64,000 nucleotides of DNA from Acinetobacter wuhouensis (GCF_001696605.3 NZ_CP031716.1:930001-994000); one strand, 5' to 3'; counted from the stretch's first letter, positions 8,748-18,488 are shown. The notes: a model not told the origin generated them from the letters alone. Program-made: numbers and translations.

Positions 8748-9440
8748 ATGACCAAAATTTTGATGATTGAAGATGATTTTATGATTGCAGAATCATCTCA
8801 AACATTGTTGAAGTATCAAGGCTTTGATGTTGAGTGGGTGAATAATGGTTTAGATGGTTTAAAGCTACTTTCAGACAAACAATTTGATTTAGTTTTACTT
8901 GATCTGGGTTTACCGATGATGGATGGTATGCAAGTGTTAAAGCAAATCCGTCAACGTTCAGCTTTACCCGTTCTGATTATTTCAGCACGCGATCAGTTGC
9001 AAAATCGTGTTGACGGGTTGAATCAAGGTGCAGATGATTATCTGATTAAACCTTATGAGTTTGATGAACTTGTTGCGCGTATTCATGCACTATTACGTCG
9101 TACTGGCGATGTTGCAAAAGAAGCGCAAGGGCAAAGCTCTAACTTATTGAAAAATGGTGAAGTTGTTCTAGATGTTGAACAACATATTGCCACATTGCGT
9201 GGTGAGCCTGTGGATTTGTCCAATCGCGAATGGGCGATCCTGACACCGCTTATGACCCATCCCAATAAAATATTTTCTAAGTCCAATCTAGAAGATAAGT
9301 TGTATGCGTTTGACAGTGAAATCAATAGCAACACCATCGAAGTTTATGTACATCACATTCGTTCAAAACTGGGCAAAGACATTATTCGTACCATTCGTGG
9401 GTTAGGTTATCGTTTGGGGCAACCACAGAAAGTTGAATGA
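8748..9440 (+). CDS. pmrA: Response regulator PmrA
   Basis: A 230-residue OmpR-family regulator. The receiver domain (1-115) has the acidic pocket at Asp9/Asp10, phosphoacceptor Asp52 in LVLLDLGLPMMDG and Lys101 in DDYLIKPYEFDEL. The C-terminal winged helix (about 130-228) ends TIRGLGYRLG. It activates pmrCAB when phosphorylated by PmrB. The stop TGA lies just before the pmrB ATG, indicating translational coupling. Confidence 0.95.
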   Translation: MTKILMIEDDFMIAESSQTLLKYQGFDVEWVNNGLDGLKLLSDKQFDLVLLDLGLPMMDGMQVLKQIRQRSALPVLIISARDQLQNRVDGLNQGADDYLIKPYEFDELVARIHALLRRTGDVAKEAQGQSSNLLKNGEVVLDVEQHIATLRGEPVDLSNREWAILTPLMTHPNKIFSKSNLEDKLYAFDSEINSNTIEVYVHHIRSKLGKDIIRTIRGLGYRLGQPQKVE

Positions 9441-9441
9441 T

Positions 9442-10776
9442 ATGGAAACAACATTTTCTTTAAGAAAGCGTTTAATTCGTTATACCTCTATTTTTAGTGT
9501 TTTATTGGGCTGTGTATTGGTTTTCTCCGCTTATAAAATTTCATTAGAGGAAATTAACGAAATTCTTGATGCCCAAATGGTGTATTTGGCTGAACGTGTA
9601 GAATTGAATCCACGTCCCATCCAAAGTGATTTTGATGTACATAAACGTTATCATGAAGAAGATTTGTTTATCGATGTTTGGGCTTATGCTGATCAGAATC
9701 CAAGCAAAATCACATCACATCATGTGATTATAGAACCTAAACAAAAAGCAGGTTTTTATAGTCAAGATACCGTGCATGGGACGTGGATTACGTATATTTT
9801 ACCGACACCAAATTATCAGATCCAAATCAGTCAACAAGAGAAGGTGAGGGAGCATTTAGCACTTGAACTTGCGGGCAGTATGTTTCTTCCCTATTTGTTG
9901 ATTATTCCATTTGCACTCTTGGGTTTGGTTTACATTATTCGTCGTAGTATGAAGCCGTTAGAGGATTTTAAATCCGAACTGGCAAAACGTGATTCCAACT
10001 CTTTAGTGGCAATTCAAAATGGTCATTACCCCGCAGAACTCTTACCAACCATTCATGAAATGAATCATTTGTTTGAGCGAATTTCTGTTGCGCAACAAGA
10101 GCAACGGCAGTTTGTCGCAGATGCTGCCCATGAGTTACGTACACCACTCACAGCATTGAATTTGCAAACCAAAATCCTAATGAGCCAATTTCCAGAAGAG
10201 GGTAATTTACAAAATCTCAGCAAGGGTTTGGCGCGAATGCAACATTTGGTGACCCAGTTATTGGCATTGGCAAAACAAGATGCATCTTTGAGTCATGAAG
10301 TCCAAGTCACTCAGTTTAAACTGAATGATGTCGCACTCAGTTGTGTTGAGCAATTGATGAATTTGGCAATGGAAAAGGATATTGACTTAGGTTTTGTCCG
10401 AAATGAACCTGTGATTTTGAAAAGTGTCGAACATAGCATTCATTCGATTATTTTTAATCTGATTGATAATGCGATCAAATATACACCAGTCGCTGGCATG
10501 ATCAATGTTTCAGTTTTTGCGGATATACATGATTTTGCTTATGTTCTGATCGAGGATAGCGGTTCTGGTATAGATCCTGAAATGTACGATAAAGTATTAA
10601 AACGATTCTATCGTGTTCATCACCATTTGGAGGTGGGCAGTGGTTTAGGTTTATCGATTGTAGATAAAGCGATTCAACATCTCGGTGGAGATTTAACACT
10701 TTCACGGAGTGAAGAGTTGGGTGGTTTGAGCGTTTTGGTTAAGATACCGATTCAACCCAATGTAAAAGCTGATTGA
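9442..10776 (+). CDS. pmrB: Sensor histidine kinase PmrB
   Basis: A 444-residue membrane kinase with two transmembrane segments (about residues 12-32 and 147-167) around a periplasmic sensor loop, a HAMP-like linker, the dimerisation helix with phosphoacceptor His230 in ADAAHELRTPLTALN, and an HATPase domain with LIDNAIKYTP and GSGLGLSIV boxes. The sequence closely follows A. baumannii PmrB, including HEEDLFIDVWAY in the sensor loop. The ATG at 9442 is preferred; an in-frame TTG nine bases earlier overlaps pmrA. It senses signals such as metal ions and acid and phosphorylates PmrA. No frameshift or early stop is visible. Confidence 0.95.
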   Translation: METTFSLRKRLIRYTSIFSVLLGCVLVFSAYKISLEEINEILDAQMVYLAERVELNPRPIQSDFDVHKRYHEEDLFIDVWAYADQNPSKITSHHVIIEPKQKAGFYSQDTVHGTWITYILPTPNYQIQISQQEKVREHLALELAGSMFLPYLLIIPFALLGLVYIIRRSMKPLEDFKSELAKRDSNSLVAIQNGHYPAELLPTIHEMNHLFERISVAQQEQRQFVADAAHELRTPLTALNLQTKILMSQFPEEGNLQNLSKGLARMQHLVTQLLALAKQDASLSHEVQVTQFKLNDVALSCVEQLMNLAMEKDIDLGFVRNEPVILKSVEHSIHSIIFNLIDNAIKYTPVAGMINVSVFADIHDFAYVLIEDSGSGIDPEMYDKVLKRFYRVHHHLEVGSGLGLSIVDKAIQHLGGDLTLSRSEELGGLSVLVKIPIQPNVKAD

Positions 10777-10893
10777 ATTGAAGATTGTATTCGTAACGGT
10801 ATTGGACTCAAAAGTTTAACTATTAGTAAAGTTTAAGTCTTACTAAAATTTAACAAACACTATTTTGTGAAAAAATTTAATCGGGCGGAGATA

Positions 10894-10931
10894 AGATGAT
10901 GAATATCTATGATGTTCATCATCTTTTTTTG
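10894..10931 (+). terminator. Terminator of pmrCAB
   Basis: A 10-bp stem, AGATGATGAA pairing with TTCATCATCT, followed by a run of seven or more T. It lies about 117 bases after the pmrB stop. Confidence 0.88.
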
Positions 10932-11063
10932 ATTTTATGATTTATCGTGTTTTTGAGTGATCTACTAACGTCAGTTCGATAAGTTATTTTAATAATTTCA
11001 GTAGGGTAAGATTTTTGTAAGGTTCATTGTGACGGAGTCTGATCGGTTTTGTTCATATATTAG

Positions 11064-11290
11064 GATTAGCCTTCGGCTCGAGGCACTCTTACGAAACGAT
11101 GTTTCTCATTCGGCAAAATGAGCAGTGAAACTGCGCAAGGAAACCATCTTGCGAAGCTTTGCTTCTCACCGCAGAACTCGTCAGCTACCGAAATATATCA
11201 AGATTATCGCAAAAACATTAACTTATAAATCTTGCGCCATGACTGGCTCATGCCTCAAACAATTGTGAAGGACGTTTCCACGTATCAAAT
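11064..11290. repeat. Composite intergenic repeat with three copies of the TGAG/CGCAAG hairpin
   Basis: The segment contains, in order: GCCTTCGGCTCG (11069-11080); a plus-strand TGAG-CAGT-gaa-ACTG-CGCAAG element (11119-11139); the same element in opposite orientation with stem AAGC/GCTT (11148-11168); a shorter variant with stem CCA/TGG (11231-11250, minus); and a block 11169-11290 resembling 51280-51392 on the other strand. The first two elements face each other and can form a larger hairpin through CGCAAG and CTTGCG. No intact reading frame runs through it. Confidence 0.75.
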
Positions 11291-11409
11291 TTTTGGAAGA
11301 AATCAACTCCGAACTTAGGTTACTAAATTTAATTTAAAAACTATGTGCTTAAAACTCATCTTTTTAAAATGACTGTTTGATCGTTACATGTTTTATTTAC
11401 ATGTCACAT

Positions 11410-12093
11410 TTAACTAAGCTTTTTATAGAAAATTTTATACATCACCAAGTTAAAAGCAAAGACTACCCAACCTGTCCATAAGTTATGACTTAGGAAATGT
11501 GCGCCACGCATCATTTGTCCCCAACCCATTAAAAAACCGAGGCTTAAGCCTAAAAATAAGAATACATACGCGATCTTTGGTTTTGATGTTCTAAAGACAA
11601 AAAATCCGGTGATTAATGAAAAGCCTGAACTGGCATGACCGCCTGGAAAGCAGTGTCCGTTTGTTGCAGAAAAGTTCCAGACATAGCCTAAGGCAGTCGG
11701 TTCAGTCATTGACCATGGGCAGGCATGGGCTGAATGTGATTTAAGAATCCCAACGACAGCCGTAGATAGAATACTGATCCAAAACAGATAGCCCAATCGC
11801 CATTGATAAGGTTTTAATTTTAGATTTTTAAATGATGCAAGCCATGCCAAAAGGACAATGACATAGAATCCGATAATGATGTGTTTAACGAGTTTGTGGT
11901 TAATTTCGACGAGGAACCAATTATTTTTTAATGGGAATTTACCACTTGTATCAATCCACGGTTGAATAAAGTGCAGATCAATTGCACCACCCACAGGAAA
12001 TACAAACCATAGCACTAAAAATAATACCGCCAACAATAAACTATTTCTAAAGAAGAATTTATTTGAATCGGTATATAACATCAGGTGAATCAC
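11410..12093 (-). CDS. PAP2-superfamily membrane phosphatase
   Basis: A 227-residue integral membrane protein with about six helices and variant PAP2 motifs: K-SHSAHAC-PW for motif 1, CFPGGHASSGFS for motif 2 (usually PSGH) and RGAHFLSHNLWTGW for motif 3 with the catalytic His. This points to dephosphorylation of a lipid phosphate or diphosphate at the periplasmic face. Proteins of this subtype occur near phosphoethanolamine transferase genes in other proteobacteria (recollection of the family, not a search), and here pmrCAB is next door in the opposite orientation. A role in lipid A or undecaprenyl phosphate metabolism is plausible but not shown. Confidence 0.82.
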   Translation of the reverse strand: MIHLMLYTDSNKFFFRNSLLLAVLFLVLWFVFPVGGAIDLHFIQPWIDTSGKFPLKNNWFLVEINHKLVKHIIIGFYVIVLLAWLASFKNLKLKPYQWRLGYLFWISILSTAVVGILKSHSAHACPWSMTEPTALGYVWNFSATNGHCFPGGHASSGFSLITGFFVFRTSKPKIAYVFLFLGLSLGFLMGWGQMMRGAHFLSHNLWTGWVVFAFNLVMYKIFYKKLS

Positions 12094-12301
12094 TCTTTCT
12101 ATATTTTATTTGATGTTATTGGACAAAACTAAACTTAAATTGCTCTTAATTTTTGTAGACTGGTTGAGATTGAGCAATATATTTACTTGAATTTGATAGG
12201 TAAAAGTGTGTGTTTTAAATGTTATAAATGATTGTTTTTTTTATTGATTTAAATGTGGATCATTGCTGTGTGGTTTTTGAATCAAAGCGATTTAGAGCAA
12301 A

Positions 12302-12326
12302 TAAAAAAGCGGTCAATTTGACCGCT
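12302..12326 (-). terminator. Terminator of the amtB gene
   Basis: The inverted repeat AGCGGTCAA/TTGACCGCT, followed on the minus strand by a run of T, lies about 24 bases after the amtB stop codon. Confidence 0.87.
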
Positions 12327-12349
12327 AAATTAATTTACCCACATAGAGA

Positions 12350-13564
12350 TTAGAAAATCGCATCTTCCGAATTAGCCGAAATTTTATGAATAGATAAATC
12401 TGCACCACGAAATTCTTCTTCTTGACTCAAACGGATACCCATAGTCACTTTAAGGATGCCATAGACTGCAAATCCACCTGCAAGTGCAATGATGATTGCA
12501 AGTAGTGTTCCGATCAACTGAGACATCATTGAGACACCACCAAGCCCACCAAGCCATTGCTGACCAAAGAGTCCTACAGCGATTCCACCAAAAGCACCAC
12601 ATACGCCGTGGAGTGGCCAAACACCTAATACATCATCAATTTTGAGTTTGTTTTGGGTATAGGTGAACAATTTAACAAAGATAAAGCCCGCAAAGACACC
12701 GATCACCAATGCACCGATTGGATGCACAATATCTGAACCTGCACAGATTGCGACTAAACCTGCAAGTGGGCCATTATGTAAGAAACCTGGGTCTTCTTTT
12801 CCAAAGAAATTCGCTGAGAGTGTTCCACCGACCATAGCCATGAGTGAGTTAATTGCCACGAGACCAGAGATAGCATCTAAACGTTGTGCGCTCATCACGT
12901 TAAAGCCGAACCAACCCACAATCAGAATCCATGAACCCAGTGCAAGAAAGGGAATAGATGATGGTGGATGTGCACTGACGCGACCATCTTTTTTATAACG
13001 ACCATTACGCGCACCGAGTAATATCACCGCAGCCAGTGCAATCCATCCACCCATTGCATGTACCACGACTGAGCCTGCAAAATCATGGAAACTTGCGCCA
13101 AAAGTAGTTTCTAACCACTTTTGTAGACCAAGATTGCCATTCCATACGATTCCTTCAAAGAAAGGATAAACCAATGCCACGATAAACAGTGTTGCGATGG
13201 CTTGTGAACGCATTTTGGCACGTTCCGCGATTCCACCTGAAATGATTGCAGGAATTGCCGCGGCAAAGGTCAGTAAGAAGAAACAACGCATGAGGTTATA
13301 GCCATGTTCGGCTGAAAGCGTTGTTCCTGTATGGAAAAAATGCTGACCATAGGAAATATAGTAGCCAATAAAGAAGTAAGCGATCGCTGAAATAGAAAAA
13401 TCAGTGATAATTTTACTCAGTGCGTTGACTTGGTTTTTATGGCGAACTGTTCCCAGTTCTAAAAAAGCAAAGCCTGCATGCATCGCAAGTACAAGTACAG
13501 CGCCGAGGAGGAGGAAGAGTAAGTCTACATTTTGCATAGGATTCTTTTTGGTGCTAGTTGTCAC
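12350..13564 (-). CDS. amtB: Ammonium transporter AmtB
   Basis: A 404-residue Amt/MEP/Rh protein with eleven predicted helices. Recognisable blocks include the conserved DFAGSVVVHAMGGWIAL with its pore histidine, GWFGFN, and GVWPLHGVCGAFGG with the second pore His. It conducts NH3 or NH4+ across the inner membrane. No glnK lies beside it, unlike the usual glnK-amtB pair, so PII control must come from elsewhere. The open frame begins with GTG at 13564; an ATG at 13537 (MQNVDLLFLLLG) is equally possible and neither has a strong ribosome site. Confidence 0.93.
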   Translation of the reverse strand: MTTSTKKNPMQNVDLLFLLLGAVLVLAMHAGFAFLELGTVRHKNQVNALSKIITDFSISAIAYFFIGYYISYGQHFFHTGTTLSAEHGYNLMRCFFLLTFAAAIPAIISGGIAERAKMRSQAIATLFIVALVYPFFEGIVWNGNLGLQKWLETTFGASFHDFAGSVVVHAMGGWIALAAVILLGARNGRYKKDGRVSAHPPSSIPFLALGSWILIVGWFGFNVMSAQRLDAISGLVAINSLMAMVGGTLSANFFGKEDPGFLHNGPLAGLVAICAGSDIVHPIGALVIGVFAGFIFVKLFTYTQNKLKIDDVLGVWPLHGVCGAFGGIAVGLFGQQWLGGLGGVSMMSQLIGTLLAIIIALAGGFAVYGILKVTMGIRLSQEEEFRGADLSIHKISANSEDAIF

Positions 13565-13838
13565 AATTTGGTTCAGTATAGCGAAGCATTTTGTATATCG
13601 CAGTAGTTCGGATGTGGGAAAAAATGATTAAACAATTCAAATTTTTATCAAGACTCGATATAAAGCAAAGCGTTGCACTGTTTTAGATTTTCCGCACCAA
13701 TTTGATGCAATAATTTTATTTGTATTTCTTGCAAGCTATTGAATTTATTTTAATTGTTTTTTTGGACTTTTGATGTTTTCTTGGTTGGTGTGTTAAGGGT
13801 TGAAAATTATTTTGGATATTTTTTGTGGTGCTTTAAAA

Positions 13839-14444
13839 TTACGCATCACATTGTCCAGCATTATCGAAAGCACTCAAATACCATTGTTTGTCGATTTTAC
13901 TGAAATATAAATGTAGATCGTCACCGATGCTACGACTTTTACTAACATATTGAAGTTCAATAACTTGTTTTTCAAATAGTTTTAGCTGATTCAATTGATG
14001 TGTAACCTCTTCATTGCTTTGCTCAATGATAGGTTGGTTGGATTTGGTTAAGTCTGAAAATGGTTTTGTTGTTAAGGTCTTGTAGTAAAGCCCTGATTTA
14101 TTCCATTTTTGGCAATCCATTTCAGGTAATTGATTCGTTTTGATTAATTTTTCTTGGGCATTGGGTGCTTCATAGAACCATCGTGTTGATTCCGGCGAAT
14201 CTTGGTTAGGAAATTTAAATTCTGATTTTTGAAAGATACTTTGATTAATTGGAACTCCTATTTTATTCCAATAGATCACACCATATTGGGGATGTATATG
14301 CTGTTGCAGTAATTGATTGTCTTGAGTTTTAAAGCTTTTTAACACTGATTTGATTGTACTTTCTAGCAGAGGATCATTCTGCGCAAAACTGACAGAGCTT
14401 AGCCCTAGATTAATTAAAATTGTGAGTATAAGTTGCTTTATCAT
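13839..14444 (-). CDS. Secreted protein of unknown function
   Basis: A 201-residue protein I do not recognise. The first 22 residues are a classical signal peptide (hydrophobic LILTILINLGLSSV, cleavage after SFA), so the product is probably periplasmic. The mature part is polar, with two cysteines (CQKW and the final GQCDA) that could form a disulfide, and the ending QWYLSAFDNAGQ resembles small lipid- or wall-associated domains only loosely. It has its own promoter region and a repeat lies just upstream. Confidence 0.65.
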   Translation of the reverse strand: MIKQLILTILINLGLSSVSFAQNDPLLESTIKSVLKSFKTQDNQLLQQHIHPQYGVIYWNKIGVPINQSIFQKSEFKFPNQDSPESTRWFYEAPNAQEKLIKTNQLPEMDCQKWNKSGLYYKTLTTKPFSDLTKSNQPIIEQSNEEVTHQLNQLKLFEKQVIELQYVSKSRSIGDDLHLYFSKIDKQWYLSAFDNAGQCDA

Positions 14445-14763
14445 TTGTGTAGTTGTTTGTTTTGATAATAGATTTATACATTATTTTAGGGTGGAAAGTG
14501 GTTTTATTTTTGTGTGGTTTTTTGATTTGCTTCTCCTAAAACGAGAAGAACCTCTCCCTAACCCTCTCCTAAAAGGAGAGGGAACATCGTGTACCAAATC
14601 ATTTACGTGATACTCCCTCTCCCTATGGGGTGAGCAACATTGTTGCGCAAGGGGGGGAGGGTACTAGTCACGCATAAATAAGGACTTGGAGAGTTGGATA
14701 TGTCCTAAGTCTACAAGTTTGGTAATGGATGATACTTTTTTGATAGTCAAATTTTTTTAAATA
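14445..14763. repeat. Intergenic gap with C/G-rich palindromes and a TGAG/CGCAAG element
   Basis: Two palindromic blocks lie in this 319-base gap. The first (14551-14582) has CCCTCTCC facing GGAGAGGG. The second (14613-14659) has CTCCCTCTCCC facing GGGGGGAGGG with the element TGAG-CAAC-att-GTTG-CGCAAG (14631-14651) at its tip. The layout matches 27308-27431 closely. No gene is supported here. Confidence 0.75.
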
Positions 14764-15450
14764 TTATATCAAGGAATAAAGGCTAGACTTCGTCACAGGT
14801 ATTTCTTCTAGTTCATACTTTTCTAGAATCGATTTAATTATAGGCAAAACTAAATTATCAGCATAAGGTGAAATATGAACATGCTTAATTAATTTTTTTA
14901 TATCGATATCTAAGTTGATACCTTTTTCGTGTACCCATGACATATTTGGTTGTAGAGGTTCATTTTCTACTGGAACATGCCAGTAAATAGCTCGATACTC
15001 TTGTTCGTGCAGAAATGATTTGCGTTTGTAAGCTAAAATATCATGGATATTTAAAGTACCAGTTTTTGTGAAGCATAGATCTATAATTGAGTCAGTTTGA
15101 TAATCAATATAGTCTACTTTGTGTAGATAAACTCTTGAAGGAAGGAGTTCCGAAAGAGTTTTTATATTTGTCTCAATGGCTATTGAATCATTAATTACGC
15201 CGTATAGTTTCCACATTGCAGCTGATTCATAGGCATTTTGATGCCAACAATTAATAAATGTTGTTGATCGTTGAATTATCATTTCAAGGCTAGGATTCTG
15301 TTTTAATTTTTCTTGATCAGATTTAGTGAGTATTCCCTCATATACATCTTCGTAATTGTCAGCTCTGTTAAAATATATGCTTTTATTAATTATAAGAGCA
15401 AGGAATTTTGTTAAATCCATATAACGCCACAACTTTTCATTATCTGACAT
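14764..15450 (-). CDS. DUF2971 domain protein
   Basis: A 228-residue protein matching the DUF2971 pattern: KLWRYMDLTKFLALI near the N-terminus, then FNRADNYEDVYEG, FINCWHQNAYESAAMWKLYG, and a central basic-hydrophobic block KRKSFLHEQEYRAIYW. The conserved W and charged residues suggest an enzyme, but the function is unknown; members occur sporadically and often beside mobile or defence genes. Here it stands alone between housekeeping genes. Its codons are more AT-rich than those of neighbouring gatB, consistent with acquisition, which is inference. Confidence 0.78.
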   Translation of the reverse strand: MSDNEKLWRYMDLTKFLALIINKSIYFNRADNYEDVYEGILTKSDQEKLKQNPSLEMIIQRSTTFINCWHQNAYESAAMWKLYGVINDSIAIETNIKTLSELLPSRVYLHKVDYIDYQTDSIIDLCFTKTGTLNIHDILAYKRKSFLHEQEYRAIYWHVPVENEPLQPNMSWVHEKGINLDIDIKKLIKHVHISPYADNLVLPIIKSILEKYELEEIPVTKSSLYSLI

Positions 15451-15470
15451 ATTTATTTAATTTCCTAAAT

Positions 15471-15497
15471 TAAAAACCCCGCATTAAGCGAGGTTTT
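15471..15497 (-). terminator. Terminator of gatCAB
   Basis: On the minus strand AAACCTCGC pairs with GCGGGGTTT (one G-T wobble) around a 5-base loop and is followed by T residues, about 32 bases after the gatB stop. Confidence 0.83.
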
Positions 15498-15528
15498 ATA
15501 ACATGAAATCAATTGATTGACGAATAAA

Positions 15529-17010
15529 TTAACCAATCAGTTTCTTCATCAATTCATTCACTTGTGCAGGGTTAGCTTTACCCTTAGACGCTTTCATCAC
15601 TTGACCAACAAGACCATTGAACGCTTTGTCTTTACCCGACTTATACTCTTCAACCATCTTCTCATTTGCCGCAAGCACTTCTTTAATAATCGCTTCAATC
15701 GCGCCTGTATCAGTTTCCTGTTTCAAGCCTTTTTCAGCAATAATTTCATCCGCAGTTTTGCCTTCATCCCACATAAAGCCAAACACTTGTTTCGCAATCT
15801 TACCGCTAATTGTGTTATCAACAATACGTGCAATCATGCCACCCAATTGCTCAGCTGACACAGGAGAATCATGAAGTTCTAGGTTAGCCTTGTTTAAAGC
15901 ACCAGAGAATTCACCCATCACCCAGTTTGCAGAAACTTTACCTTGAGCAGCACCGCCAGCAGCAGTCACGACAGCTTCATAAAAGTCTGCCATTTCACGA
16001 GAAAGCGTAAGTACATGCGCATCATACTCAGTCACAGCAAAGTCAGCGATAAAACGCGCACGACGTGCTTTAGGTAACTCAGGAAGATTCGCTTTCGCTT
16101 CCTCAATTTGAGCATCAGGAATGATCACAGGAAGCAAGTCAGGATCAGGGAAGTAGCGGTAATCGTTCGCTTCTTCTTTTGAACGCATAGAACGCGTTTC
16201 CATCTTCACAGTATCAAACAAACGTGTTTCTTGGTCGATCTTACCGCCATCTTCCAAGATTTCCATTTGACGTTGAATTTCAACATTGATCGCTTGTTCG
16301 ATGAAACGGAAAGAGTTGATGTTTTTCAATTCACAACGCGTACCAAACTCATCACCTGGTTGGCGTAAAGATACGTTACAGTCACAACGGAATGAACCTT
16401 CCGCCATGTTACCGTCAGAAATACCTAACCAACGCACCAATGTGTGAATCGCTTTGATATAAGCCAAAGCTTCTTCAACCGAACGCATATCAGGTTCAGA
16501 TACGATTTCAAGCAAAGGCGTACCGGCACGGTTTAAGTCGATGCCTGACATACCTTCAAACTGATCGTGAATCGATTTACCCGCATCTTCTTCCAAATGC
16601 GCACGTGTCACGCCTATACGCTTCACAGTACCATCTTCAAGCTGAATGTCGATATGACCTAGCCCAACGATCGGATTGTCCATTTGGCTGATTTGGTAGC
16701 CTTTCGGAGAGTCAGGATAAAAATAGTTTTTACGTGCAAATACAGACGCTTGGTCGATATAGGCATCAATCCCCAAACCAAAACGAATCGCAAGATCAAC
16801 CACTTCCTTGTTTAAAACTGGAAGTACACCTGGCATTGCTAAATCAACAAGGCTGGCTTGTGTATTTGGGTCTTGACCAAAAGTCGTTGAAGAACCTGAG
16901 AAAATTTTAGAATTGGTCGCAAGTTGCGTATGGATTTCGATACCAATAACGACTTCCCAACCATCGATCAAGTTTGACTTAGGTTTTACTGCTTTTTGAG
17001 CTTGAGCCAT
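15529..17010 (-). CDS. gatB: Asp/Glu-tRNA amidotransferase subunit B
   Basis: A 493-residue GatB. The kinase-like catalytic core holds [25 protein letters not shown] and [14 protein letters not shown]; the C-terminal helical YqeY-like tail (last 100 residues) binds tRNA. With GatA and GatC it converts Glu-tRNA(Gln) or Asp-tRNA(Asn) to the amide using glutamine-derived ammonia and ATP. The correct start is the ATG at 17010, which overlaps the gatA stop (TAATG) after GGAG; the frame runs on upstream but that part overlaps gatA. Confidence 0.96.
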   Translation of the reverse strand: MAQAQKAVKPKSNLIDGWEVVIGIEIHTQLATNSKIFSGSSTTFGQDPNTQASLVDLAMPGVLPVLNKEVVDLAIRFGLGIDAYIDQASVFARKNYFYPDSPKGYQISQMDNPIVGLGHIDIQLEDGTVKRIGVTRAHLEEDAGKSIHDQFEGMSGIDLNRAGTPLLEIVSEPDMRSVEEALAYIKAIHTLVRWLGISDGNMAEGSFRCDCNVSLRQPGDEFGTRCELKNINSFRFIEQAINVEIQRQMEILEDGGKIDQETRLFDTVKMETRSMRSKEEANDYRYFPDPDLLPVIIPDAQIEEAKANLPELPKARRARFIADFAVTEYDAHVLTLSREMADFYEAVVTAAGGAAQGKVSANWVMGEFSGALNKANLELHDSPVSAEQLGGMIARIVDNTISGKIAKQVFGFMWDEGKTADEIIAEKGLKQETDTGAIEAIIKEVLAANEKMVEEYKSGKDKAFNGLVGQVMKASKGKANPAQVNELMKKLIG

Positions 17011-18488
17011 TATGCATTCTCCTCCGCAATTGCCGCACGTTTGGTATGCCAATCTGTATTTTGTTGATATTGATGAACAATCGACAACAATTGAGATTCT
17101 GACCAATAATTACCAATCAACTGTAAACCTACAGGTAAGCTGTTTGCATCAAAACCAACAGGGGCATTGATTGCAGGCAGACCTGCCAAGTTCACAGCAA
17201 GGGTGTAAATGTCACCTAAGTACATTTCAGTCGGGCTAAGATTCGCACCGATTTTATAAGCTGTAGTTGGCGCAGATGGTGCAGCAATCACATCGACATT
17301 TTCAAAGGCTTTTAAGAAGTCTTGTTGGATTAAACGACGTACTTTTTGTGCTTTGACATAATACGCATCGTAATAACCCGCAGAAAGCGCGTATGTACCA
17401 ATCAAGATACGACGCTGAACTTCAGCACCAAAACCTTCAGAACGTGAACGTTTATAAAGATCTAAAATGTCAGTTGGGTTTTCACAACGGTAACCGTAGC
17501 GAACGCCATCAAAACGTGACAAGTTAGAAGAAGCTTCAGCAGGCGCAATCAAATAATAAGTTGGTACATAAGCTTCGCTCATGGTGAGATCAATCTCAAC
17601 CAAGGTCGCGCCCATGTCTTCCAATTTTTTCAAAGATTCTTCAACGCGCGCTTTAACGTCAGCATCTAAACCTTGAACATTGAAGTATTGTTTAGGAATA
17701 CCAATACGTAAGCCTTTAACCGCAGTGCCATTCAAGTTTGCAACGTAGTCATCAACTTCTTTATTGATCGATGTTGAGTCTTTTTCATCATGACCCGCCA
17801 TGACATTCATCAAATAAGCACAGTCTTCTGCAGAACGTGCCATTGGACCACCTTGGTCCATAGATGATGCGTAGGCAATCATACCGAAACGTGAAACACG
17901 ACCATAAGTTGGTTTAAGACCTGTTAGACCACAGAATGATGCAGGTTGACGAATTGAACCGCCTGTATCCGTACCTGTTGCAAAAGGTGCAAGGTCAGCA
18001 GCAACAACGGCAGCAGAACCACCAGAAGACCCCCCAGGTACGTGTTCTAAATTCCACGGGTTTTTAGTCGCACCAAAAAACGGGTTTTCAGAAGTTGATC
18101 CCATGGCAAATTCATCCATGTTCACTTTACCGAGTGTCACAAGTCCATCTGTTTTACCTTTCGCAACGACAGTTGCATCATAAGGAGAGACAAAGTTATT
18201 CAGCATTTTTGAACCCGCTGTGGTTTTAATGCCGTGGGTACAAAAAATATCTTTATGGGCAATCGGTACACCAGTCAATGCAGTCGCATTACCAGTTTTA
18301 AGTGCAGCATCAGCAGCATCAGCTTGAGCCAATGCTTGCTCAGCAGTTACCGTAATGTATGAATTGACACGATCATCAATTTTAGCAATACGGTTTAAAT
18401 AATGTTGAGTCAATTCGCGTGATGAAAACTGAGCGCTTTTTAAGCCTTCTGCCATTTCACGAATCGATAAACGGTGTAAATCAGTCAT
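17010..18488 (-). CDS. gatA: Asp/Glu-tRNA amidotransferase subunit A
   Basis: A 492-residue amidase-signature enzyme. The Ser-cisSer-Lys triad is visible: Lys in [17 protein letters not shown] (cis-Ser) and [11 protein letters not shown] (nucleophile Ser). It releases ammonia from glutamine for GatB. It is translationally coupled to gatB by a one-base overlap and lies 52 bases after gatC, so gatC-gatA-gatB is one operon. Confidence 0.97.
   Translation of the reverse strand: MTDLHRLSIREMAEGLKSAQFSSRELTQHYLNRIAKIDDRVNSYITVTAEQALAQADAADAALKTGNATALTGVPIAHKDIFCTHGIKTTAGSKMLNNFVSPYDATVVAKGKTDGLVTLGKVNMDEFAMGSTSENPFFGATKNPWNLEHVPGGSSGGSAAVVAADLAPFATGTDTGGSIRQPASFCGLTGLKPTYGRVSRFGMIAYASSMDQGGPMARSAEDCAYLMNVMAGHDEKDSTSINKEVDDYVANLNGTAVKGLRIGIPKQYFNVQGLDADVKARVEESLKKLEDMGATLVEIDLTMSEAYVPTYYLIAPAEASSNLSRFDGVRYGYRCENPTDILDLYKRSRSEGFGAEVQRRILIGTYALSAGYYDAYYVKAQKVRRLIQQDFLKAFENVDVIAAPSAPTTAYKIGANLSPTEMYLGDIYTLAVNLAGLPAINAPVGFDANSLPVGLQLIGNYWSESQLLSIVHQYQQNTDWHTKRAAIAEENA

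Larger units (their letters stand above)
10777..11409. other. Repeat-bearing gap between pmrB and the PAP2 gene
   Basis: This 633-base gap separates two convergent genes. It holds the pmrCAB terminator (10894-10931) and a cluster of structured repeats (11064-11290, listed separately). Beyond these no gene is supported. Confidence 0.7.

Noticed and set aside
9433..9441. TTG start for pmrB inside pmrA
   Set aside because: The ATG at 9442 directly after the pmrA stop aligns with the known PmrB N-terminus.
14350..14610. 86-codon plus-strand open frame
   Set aside because: Overlaps the signal-peptide end of the opposite gene and runs into a palindromic repeat; no ribosome site.
14764..15450. DUF2971 gene as part of a defence island
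   Set aside because: No companion nuclease, helicase, toxin or phage gene nearby.
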